A model generated the notes under the pieces. That model searched no databases and was not told where the DNA came from. It saw nothing but the letters and a program-made list of their open reading frames with translations. This document shows, piece by piece, positions 6,682 to 12,796 of a DNA stretch of 13,981 nt. Position 1 is the stretch's first letter. Every line of letters starts with the position of its first letter. Made by a program: the position numbers and the translations under genes. The DNA is taken from assembly GCA_003231035.1 (NCBI GenBank), contig QIHU01000021.1:1-13981 (forward strand). The letters are read 5' to 3'. This DNA comes from Acidobacteriota bacterium (GTDB lineage: Bacteria; Acidobacteriota; Thermoanaerobaculia; Multivoradales; SZUA-115).

Positions 6682-6897
6682 TTAGGCGTGCTGGACCTGC
6701 TCCTGCGTCAACCAGACCGCGTACTGGATCGCCTGCTGGGTGTCTTCCACCTCAAGATCCGGGTAGTCGGCGAGGATCTCATCAACGGATGCCCCTTGTG
6801 CGATCTGTCCGACGATCACCAAGGCTGGGATGCGCATCCCTCGGATGCAGGCACGGCCTCGCAGAATCTCAGGGTCGAAGGTGATGCGATCGAGCAT
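6682..6897 (-). CDS. DUF433 antitoxin (copy 2, intact)
   Basis: This complete 71-residue DUF433 protein has MLDRITFDPEILRGRACIRG at the start, MRIPALVIVGQIAQGAS in the middle, and a C-terminal helix LEVEDTQQAIQYAVWLTQEQ. The family forms a winged-helix-like fold and is usually encoded just before a DUF5615 PIN-like toxin, as here. A GGAGAG site lies eight bases before the ATG at 6897. The toxin partner is dead, so this is an orphan antitoxin that may persist neutrally or still act as a small DNA-binding protein. It is closely related to the frameshifted copy at 2929-3140. Confidence 0.88.
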   Translation of the reverse strand: MLDRITFDPEILRGRACIRGMRIPALVIVGQIAQGASVDEILADYPDLEVEDTQQAIQYAVWLTQEQVQHA

Positions 6898-6971
6898 GGC
6901 GGATGCTCTCCACGTCCGATTGTTCCCCGAGTCCTGGCACGGCCAGTGAGCAGGCTTCGAAGGGCGACCTC

Positions 6972-7125
6972 AGCCCTTTAGGCGAGTCAGCGGCTGAGAG
7001 GGGTTGACTTGGGAGAGCAAGACCTAAGGGGGGTTGGGACTAAGTTGTTCGCAGCTACTCAAATCGATAAGCCCTTTACCTCCAGCAAGTTATTTGACCG
7101 GAGGAGCATGGCTGGGACGCAGGGA
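6972..7125. repeat. Diverged direct repeat of the tRNA-Gln 3' flank (copy A)
   Basis: This stretch lines up with 12563-12703 in the same orientation. Shared words occur in the same order and at nearly the same spacing: agccc followed shortly by taggcg, gacttgggag (7006-7015 and 12596-12605), tcgcagc (7049-7055 and 12638-12644), and tggctgggacgcaggga (7109-7125 and 12687-12703). The last word is the 3' end of the tRNA-Gln gene. Between the words identity is low, and copy A carries about 11 extra bases before the tRNA part. It is best read as an old duplicate or a past attachment site. Confidence 0.6.
7109..7125. other. Candidate attachment-site core (tRNA-Gln 3' end copy)
   Basis: The 17 bases tggctgggacgcaggga are identical to the last 17 bases (CCA included) of the tRNA-Gln gene at 12687-12703. 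A 17-base chance match in a 14-kb window is very unlikely. Integrating elements often use tRNA 3' ends as attachment sites and leave such copies. No integrase gene is present between the two copies, so the element would be a remnant or one mobilised by a helper. Confidence 0.5.
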
Positions 7126-7598
7126 GACGATCCGGGCTCTCTTCGGAGGTTCCTGAAACAACACGACTTACAGCTTAAGTCACTCATTAGTTGGAAGTTA
7201 TCCCTTGTGGGTAGCTTCCTCCATTTTCGTCTTCCTCCACTGAACTCGGACCGTCTTCGACCCTCCCGTCACTCAAAGGCGTCACTCGTCTTCGCTAGGC
7301 ACACCCTCTCTTCGGCTGGTTTTAACCCGGGGCCACCATGAAGTGGGAAACGGCCTCCACCCGCTGAATACTCAGTGAGGCATATCCCGAAACTCTGCAC
7401 CTCTCGCCACCACGCTTCACGCTGGAGACATTCACTGCAGCGCTGCTGACCCACTGTCTCATCCTGAACGGAGCGAACTAGAGTCAGCAGGCCAGCAGGT
7501 CTCGCGGGGTCGAGACACGAGAGCCACGTGACGACGTTGGCCTAGGAGCGTCGGCCACTGCGGAGCTCTAGCTACAATCCGCGTCCTACCGGCTCCGA
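7126..7598. other. Non-coding stretch, nothing recognised
   Basis: No frame here reads like a conserved protein. I saw no tRNA fold, transposon end or clear terminator with a T-run. It separates the repeat copy from the end of the regulator gene and may be decayed accessory DNA. Confidence 0.5.
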
Positions 7599-9620
7599 TC
7601 AGCCCTCGATGAGTATGATGTCGCCGTCCGGGGAGGCGGCCTGGGCGTAGGAGAGCCACCGGTGGTCTTTCGAAACCGAAAAGTCGAGCTTCACCGTGGG
7701 TAGCGGAAGCACCAAGACTGGCTCCCCCACGACCGATTCCCGGAAGTAGATCCCGGGCTGGGCCAACGTCGCCTCAAAGCTGTAGATTCCGCGATCGCTC
7801 GACATCCAGGCGTGCCAGACCACGTCGTCGAGCATCCGTGTTGGTCGCCCGTCGCCTTCCAGCTCGACCCGCCAGAGCCCAGGCGTGTGGCGACGCGTCA
7901 CGTAGAGAGATTTGCCATCTGGCGATTCCTGCGCCGCCTTGGCACCGCAACGGGTGATCTGTCTTCGGTCTCCGTCGTCCAGCCTGACCCGCCAAACCTC
8001 GGGCGAGCCGTCGGTGGTCTCAAGGCGGTAGATGGAGGAGCCGTCCGCCGACCAATCGAGGAGCTGGCCGCTGAATGGCGACCCGGGTACGACCTCGGAG
8101 TCGCCAGTGGCCGTGTCGACGATCAGGAGCCGCGCCTGATGATCGGAGACCGCGATCCGATCCCCCGCCGGAGACCACAGGAAGGCATGGATGTGGTTGG
8201 GACGGTCGACTCCGAAGAGACGATCGAGCCCACCGTCGGGCCGACTAACCCAAATCTCGGAACGCCCCGAACGCCCGGAGATGAACGCCAGTCGGTCCCC
8301 GTTCGGTCCGAAGCGCGGCATGAACTCCGCCCGCGTGGACGAGGCGATGACCTCGGGCTCGGCGGTGACGTCGACAAGAGGGTTCGGCTGCCTCACAATG
8401 TTCGAACGGAAGCGCTGGTCCACTACCGCCACGCGATGGCCCACCGGGCTGACCGACGGTTGGCGCAAGTCTCGCGGACTAGAGAGCAGCCGCTGCGTCC
8501 TGCCGCCTTCCAGGTAGTGACGGTAGAGGCCGGTCCCGTCGGCGAAGACGAGCGACTTCGCATCTGGAGACCAGGAAACGTGCCAGGAGGTGTCGGGGAA
8601 ATGATCGATCACTTCCTGGGCTCCCGAGGCCCAGTCGAGAATCAGCAGCTTCGAACGCTCGCCGATCAAATGACGGATCACCGCGACCTTCTGGCGGTCC
8701 GGGGACAGTGCCAGGGAGAGGTCGCCGTATCCTGGCTCGGAAGGAAGGGTCAGCTGGGTGCTCTCGCGCGTGACGAGATCGTAACGATGGACTCTCCAAG
8801 GAGAGCCGAACCGCGCAGGACGACGGTTGAAGATCAGCGTTTCGTCGTCGGGCTGGAGGACCGTGTCCAGGCGCTCCCCTTCGCTACAGGCGTAGAGGCT
8901 TTGGACTGTCGACGGATGATGGACTTCCGCGGATAGGATTTTGCAATCACTGCCACCGGCCACGACTAGCAAGCGATCCCCGCCCGGGGACCAGGCGGGC
9001 GCCGACAGGCGAGGCCGTTGCAAGATCTGTCGGGCCTCGCCATCTCGAATGCCCTTCACCAGTAATGCGCTCTGGCCGCTTTCCTCGTGGATGAAGGCAA
9101 CGCTGCTGCCGTCTGGCGAAAATGCCGGATCCGACTCATGGCCAGGTAGGCTGGTGAGGGGGCGCAGGTCGAGCTGGGTATTGGGAGTGCCTCCGCGCTG
9201 GACCAGCCAGCCCGTTGCGACGCTCAGGCCGACGACCAGAAGGATGCCTGCCAATAGCCGAGGTGTTCTCCTCGCGACCGAGTCGGTCGGCTTCGGGTCT
9301 GGACGCGACACCGGAGCCACCAGGCGATAGCCACGACGGGTGATGGTCTCGATGTACCGCGGTTCCTTCGGGTCGTCATCGAGCACCCGCCGAAGCAACG
9401 TCACCACCCGGCGCAACGCGTCGTCCTGGACCGTGGTTTCGGGCCAAACGCGCTGGAGGATCTCGTCTCGGCCGAAAACCTGTCCCGGCGATTCGGCAAG
9501 TAACATCAACAGGTCCATCACCCTGGGCTCGACCGTGAGCATCTCGTGCCCTTTGTAGAGCCGATTGAGCGAGGGCTCAACGTCGAAGTCGCCGATCCGC
9601 AGGGTGTTCAGCGTCTGCAT
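7599..9620 (-). CDS. Membrane-anchored winged-helix regulator with PD40 (TolB-like) propeller
   Basis: This 673-residue protein has three parts. Residues about 7-103 form an OmpR/CadC-type winged helix, with LTVEPRVMDLLMLLAESPGQ, DALRRVVTLLRRVL and the closing IETITRRGYRLVAPV. A single transmembrane helix follows at 121-140 (RLLAGILLVVGLSVATGWLV). The rest is a run of PD40/WD40-like repeats, with marks such as DPAFSPDGSSVAFI (164-177), SWSPDAKSLVF, RFGPNGDRLAFI, LWSPAGDRIAV and SPDGKSLYV, expected to fold as one or two beta-propellers outside the membrane. CadC-like proteins bind DNA from the membrane after sensing a signal. The propeller probably senses a ligand or protein in the periplasm, but the signal is unknown. 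No strong ribosome binding site precedes the ATG, and an inverted repeat overlaps the start. It is divergent from the propeller-esterase gene, with candidate operator repeats between them. Confidence 0.9.
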   Translation of the reverse strand: MQTLNTLRIGDFDVEPSLNRLYKGHEMLTVEPRVMDLLMLLAESPGQVFGRDEILQRVWPETTVQDDALRRVVTLLRRVLDDDPKEPRYIETITRRGYRLVAPVSRPDPKPTDSVARRTPRLLAGILLVVGLSVATGWLVQRGGTPNTQLDLRPLTSLPGHESDPAFSPDGSSVAFIHEESGQSALLVKGIRDGEARQILQRPRLSAPAWSPGGDRLLVVAGGSDCKILSAEVHHPSTVQSLYACSEGERLDTVLQPDDETLIFNRRPARFGSPWRVHRYDLVTRESTQLTLPSEPGYGDLSLALSPDRQKVAVIRHLIGERSKLLILDWASGAQEVIDHFPDTSWHVSWSPDAKSLVFADGTGLYRHYLEGGRTQRLLSSPRDLRQPSVSPVGHRVAVVDQRFRSNIVRQPNPLVDVTAEPEVIASSTRAEFMPRFGPNGDRLAFISGRSGRSEIWVSRPDGGLDRLFGVDRPNHIHAFLWSPAGDRIAVSDHQARLLIVDTATGDSEVVPGSPFSGQLLDWSADGSSIYRLETTDGSPEVWRVRLDDGDRRQITRCGAKAAQESPDGKSLYVTRRHTPGLWRVELEGDGRPTRMLDDVVWHAWMSSDRGIYSFEATLAQPGIYFRESVVGEPVLVLPLPTVKLDFSVSKDHRWLSYAQAASPDGDIILIEG

Positions 9621-9638
9621 GGGCCCAATTATGGCCCA
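9620..9638. promoter_or_regulatory. Inverted repeat at the start codon of the regulator gene
   Basis: TGGGCC (9620-9625) and GGCCCA (9633-9638) are perfect 6-bp arms with a 7-base spacer; the left arm includes the first base of the start codon. As RNA this could hide the start region, and as DNA it could be a binding site. The lack of a Shine-Dalgarno sequence here makes translational control plausible but unproven. Confidence 0.35.
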
Positions 9639-9723
9639 GACACCGGCGGCCGCGCCAGCCGATCGATTCGGCCGACTCTCGAATCGTCGCCGTACTGTCG
9701 TTTCGGCGCCTCCCCCCTCAACA

Positions 9724-9757
9724 GATCACGATAAGATCACATCGATCACGAGATCAT
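9724..9757. promoter_or_regulatory. Four tandem GATCA(C/T) repeats in the divergent intergenic region
   Basis: GATCAC occurs at 9724, 9735 and 9744, and GATCAT at 9752, all in one orientation within 34 bases. GATCACGA recurs exactly 20 bases apart (9724 and 9744), two helical turns, and AGATCA occurs at 9734 and 9751. OmpR/PhoB-type winged-helix proteins usually bind direct repeats about 10-11 bases apart. The neighbouring regulator has such a domain, so it is the natural candidate to bind here and control one or both divergent genes. The repeats are observed; the binding is inferred. Confidence 0.55.
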
Positions 9758-9831
9758 TCCTAGCCAGCTAGATGGGCATGGCCGAGACTCAAAACTCAGG
9801 GCTCGAGGCCCGGAAACCGATCTTCAATTGC

Positions 9832-9838
9832 GGAGGAG
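9832..9838 (+). promoter_or_regulatory. Ribosome binding site supporting a TTG start
   Basis: GGAGGAG lies six bases before the TTG at 9845. There is no ATG in frame at a comparable position, and the sequence right after the TTG is a clean signal peptide, so this site decides the start. Confidence 0.75.
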
Positions 9839-9844
9839 TCTGCC

Positions 9845-12295
9845 TTGCATCAAAAATGTATTGCTTCGACCTGCCTCGTTCTTCTGGCCGTGACCAGCGT
9901 TGCCGTCGCCGAAAACGATCCCGAGCTCCGAACCGAGCGCTCGATCACGCTTCCACGCGACGGGGCAGACTGGCCGATGTGGAGCGGCCCGGAGGGCAAC
10001 CTCACCTCGCTGGGCAACGGCGTGTTCGACGGCGGCGCCTTCGGTCTCGAGCGGGTGTGGTCACGGCCCCTGGGCTCGGCCTATTCAGGGATCTTGGTGG
10101 TCGACGGGCGGCTGACGACCACATTCTCGGATGGCGAGTCGGACTACCTGGTGGCGCTCGACGCTTCGACTGGCGCCGAGCAGTGGCGCTACCGGATCTC
10201 CGATACCTACGAGGGGGTTGGCGGCGCCGACGACGGTCCCCTGGCAACGCCGACCATCGACGGCGGAGTGGTCTATGGCCTGGGTGTCCGTGGCTGGCTG
10301 TTCGCCGTTTCCCTGGAAAACGGCAAGGAGCGGTGGCGTCGCGATTTGGTGGCCGACTTCGGTGCCGTGAAGCCGAACTTCGGATTCGCCACCACGCCGA
10401 CGGTGATCGGCGATCTGCTGGTGGTCGAGACTGGCGGTGAGGACGGGCGCTCAGTCTCAGCCTTTGAGCGTGAGACTGGCGAGTTGCGGTGGTCGACCGG
10501 CGACGATCCGGTTAGGTATCAGTCGCCGATGGCGTTCGACCTGGGGGGCGAGACCATGTTGGTCGCGGTCACCGACCGGAACCTGCTCGGCCTGGCTCCC
10601 GAGACCGGTGAGGTGCTGTGGCAGCATCAGCACACCGAAGGCGACGGCGGCGGTTTCGCTTCGGCGCAATCTGTACCGGTGGGAGAGGGCGGTATCCTCC
10701 TGGTCGATGGGCGCGAGTCGGCCCTCTTCCAGGTCAGCAAGAACGCTGCGGGGTACGCAGTGGAAGAGGCCTGGCGCTCCACCGCGTTGCGCAGCCAAGG
10801 CAATTTTGCAGCTCCGGCACCCTATGGAGACCACCTCTACGGCTTCGCCGGCAACTTCCTGACCTGCGTCGATGCGGCGACCGGCGAGATGGTGTGGAAG
10901 TCGCGGCCGCCGGGTGTGGGAAATCTGGTGTTGATCGACGGTCACCTGGTGATTCTGATCCGCTCTGGAGAGATCGTGGTCGCGGAGGCGACGCCGGAAA
11001 AGTACTCGGAGGTGGCGCGGGTCCAGGCGCTGGCTCGCGGCTACTTTACGCGGCCAAGCTTTGCCGATGGCAAGGTTTACGTCCGAAATCTGGCCGACAT
11101 CTCAGCCATCGGCGTCACGCAAGCGATCTCGGCGAAATCAGCCGACGCCGAGCGGATCTCGGCAGACTGGGCCGGGTCTGACTGGGACCTGCGCGGAGAC
11201 TTCGGCGCCTTCGTCAACAAGCTCGCGATGGCTGAGAACAAGAGCGAAATGATCGAGCGCTTTCTGATCGACCACCCGACTCTGCCGATTCTCGAAGGGA
11301 ATCTGGTGCACTTCGTCTACTTCGGTGAGGTCGACGACCTGGCAGTCTCCGGCAACTTCATCCGCGGAGGAGGTGAGCACGCTATGCACCGGGTCGAAGG
11401 CACGGATTTCTACTTTCGGAGCTATGAGCTGCCCGAGAAAGCCCTCTTTTCCTATCGATTCTCGGTCTTCGACGAGCCGATGACCGATCCGGCCAATCCG
11501 CAGAAGACTGGTCCCGAAGGCAGCGAGCGATCGGTGCTGGCGACCGCCGGCTGGCAGGCTCCGTCCCATTTGCGCGAGCCCGAGGGCCAGCGCGGCAGCA
11601 TCGAGAAGCTGCAGTGGAAGAGTGAGCAGCTGGACAATGAACGCGAAGTTCAGATCTACCTGCCGTCCGGCTACGGCGAGGGCGACGGCCGCTACCCGCT
11701 GCTGCTGGTCAACAACGGCGATGAGGCTCTCTCGATCGGGGAGATGGACAAGAGCCTCGACAACCTGATTGGCAAGACGGTCGCGCCGGTGATCGTAGCC
11801 TTTGTGCCGAGGGTCGAATGGAGCGAAGTCGGCGGCGCGAAGACCGCCGAATACACCCGGGCGCAAGCCGAAGAGCTGATCCCTCTCCTCGACAAGACCT
11901 TCCGCACCGACGCTCGCCGCGAGTCCCGCGCGGTCATGGGCCAGGGCCTCTACGGCGGCACCAGCTTCGCAACAATGTACCTCCCGCTGCATCACCCGGA
12001 GACTGTCTCTCGGGCCGCTGCTCAGTCCTACCAGCATGAAGAGCTCGAAGAGGAGCTGATGGCCGCCGCCTCGGGCGAGAAGCACGACCTCGAGCTGCTG
12101 TTCCACTGGAGCTCGTACGATTCCTTCGATCCGTTCTTTGACTTCGACGCTCGCAGAGACGCGAAAAGCATGGTGGCGGCGCTCGAGAAAAACGGCTACA
12201 GCCCGAAGATTTTCGAAAGTGACGACGGCGTCGGCTGGGGCATGTGGCAGGGCCGGATGGCCGAGATCCTCGAGGCGCTGTTTCCGGTCCAGTAG
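9845..12295 (+). CDS. Secreted PQQ-like propeller fused to an esterase-like domain lacking catalytic residues
   Basis: This is an 816-residue secreted protein. A signal peptide covers residues 1-22 (hydrophobic CLVLLAVTSVAVA, then EN). A PQQ-type beta-propeller spans about 40-440, opening with DWPMWSGPEGN (42-52) and carrying repeats such as VALDASTGAEQWRYRI and AFERETGELRWSTG. An immunoglobulin-like segment (about 480-570) resembles the domain before enterochelin-esterase-like hydrolases. An alpha/beta-hydrolase region of the Esterase D/Fes type follows (about 580-816; REVQIYLPSGY near 597). In that family the nucleophile sits in G-x-S-x-G and the histidine in GGHxWxxW. Here these read GQGLYGG, with Gly701 in the Ser place, and DGVGWGMW, with Val796 in the His place. 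The fold seems kept but hydrolysis unlikely. PQQ-like propellers without enzyme partners are often binding scaffolds. The start is TTG. The gene is divergent from the membrane regulator. Confidence 0.88.
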   Translation: MHQKCIASTCLVLLAVTSVAVAENDPELRTERSITLPRDGADWPMWSGPEGNLTSLGNGVFDGGAFGLERVWSRPLGSAYSGILVVDGRLTTTFSDGESDYLVALDASTGAEQWRYRISDTYEGVGGADDGPLATPTIDGGVVYGLGVRGWLFAVSLENGKERWRRDLVADFGAVKPNFGFATTPTVIGDLLVVETGGEDGRSVSAFERETGELRWSTGDDPVRYQSPMAFDLGGETMLVAVTDRNLLGLAPETGEVLWQHQHTEGDGGGFASAQSVPVGEGGILLVDGRESALFQVSKNAAGYAVEEAWRSTALRSQGNFAAPAPYGDHLYGFAGNFLTCVDAATGEMVWKSRPPGVGNLVLIDGHLVILIRSGEIVVAEATPEKYSEVARVQALARGYFTRPSFADGKVYVRNLADISAIGVTQAISAKSADAERISADWAGSDWDLRGDFGAFVNKLAMAENKSEMIERFLIDHPTLPILEGNLVHFVYFGEVDDLAVSGNFIRGGGEHAMHRVEGTDFYFRSYELPEKALFSYRFSVFDEPMTDPANPQKTGPEGSERSVLATAGWQAPSHLREPEGQRGSIEKLQWKSEQLDNEREVQIYLPSGYGEGDGRYPLLLVNNGDEALSIGEMDKSLDNLIGKTVAPVIVAFVPRVEWSEVGGAKTAEYTRAQAEELIPLLDKTFRTDARRESRAVMGQGLYGGTSFATMYLPLHHPETVSRAAAQSYQHEELEEELMAAASGEKHDLELLFHWSSYDSFDPFFDFDARRDAKSMVAALEKNGYSPKIFESDDGVGWGMWQGRMAEILEALFPVQ

Positions 12296-12562
12296 CACCT
12301 GCGCGGAAGGTCCGAGCAGCACTTGTGCATCCCTGCCCGCGAGAACCGGATCGCACTTCGGAATTATGAGTTGCGGCTCAGAACAACCAGCGCCCGACTC
12401 CAGCAGGTGGACCAACTCGAAGTAGGTTGTGGCCCCCGGCTGCTGCAATCTCCAGCGCTCGTCTTGAGACTGCCTGGCCTCGGACGTCGGCAAGGTCGGA
12501 CTGCTCCGGTTGGGAGGGCGGCTGTCGCGAGCTTTATTTGGCGGCACCCGGTGAGGTGCGTT
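12296..12562. other. Non-coding stretch, nothing recognised
   Basis: No frame looks like a conserved protein. GCACC and GGTGC (about 12544-12559) could pair around six bases, but no T-run follows, so I do not call a terminator. Confidence 0.5.
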
Positions 12563-12703
12563 AGCCCGCTAGGCGGTCAAGCGACTGGAGGATGGGACTT
12601 GGGAGGGCTTGCGGCTAGAAAGGCTTGTCTTCGGAGCTCGCAGCCCAAAAACTCATCAAGTCGCTTATTTTCAACCACTTAGCTATTGGCTGGGACGCAG
12701 GGA
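12563..12703. repeat. Diverged direct repeat including the tRNA-Gln 3' end (copy B)
   Basis: This is the counterpart of 6972-7125, with the same ordered shared words and 17 identical bases at the tRNA end. It covers the region directly downstream of the tRNA gene, where integrating elements insert. Confidence 0.6.
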
Positions 12704-12760
12704 TTCGAACCCCGATTGCACGCTCCAGAGGCGCGAGTCTTACCATTAGACGACGTCCCA
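12687..12760 (-). tRNA. tRNA-Gln (anticodon CTG)
   Basis: The minus strand folds as a complete tRNA: acceptor TGGGACG paired with CGTCCCA, D-arm GTCT/AGAC with loop AATGGTA, anticodon stem CGCGC/GCGTG with loop CTCTGGA, a 4-base variable region CAAT, and T-arm CGGGG/CCCTG with loop TTCGAAT. Positions 34-36 read CTG, decoding CAG glutamine codons. The U1-A72 first pair is typical of tRNA-Gln. The discriminator is G and CCA is encoded. It lies 36 bases downstream of gltX on the same strand, so the two may share a transcript. Its 3' end is duplicated at 7109-7125. Confidence 0.95.
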
Positions 12761-12796
12761 ACTGAGGGGTGAGGCTATGAAAAAAGGGGTGTCAGG

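Noticed and set aside
7126..7165. Extended tRNA-Gln pseudogene beyond the 17-base match
   Set aside because: After the 17 identical bases the T-arm and anticodon arm cannot be recognised; only scattered matches remain.
7009..7341. 110-residue open frame on the plus strand
   Set aside because: It has no recognisable motif and overlaps the tRNA-linked repeat; coding is not supported.
7812..8936. 374-residue open frame on the plus strand
   Set aside because: It is antisense to the PD40 regulator gene, with low-complexity composition and no family features.
11138..12547. 469-residue open frame on the minus strand
   Set aside because: It is antisense to the propeller-esterase gene, has no recognisable domain, and reflects the GC-rich codon pattern of the real gene.
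12777..12796. T-run on the minus strand between gltX and tRNA-Gln as a terminator
   Set aside because: Six T residues are present but no stable stem precedes them.
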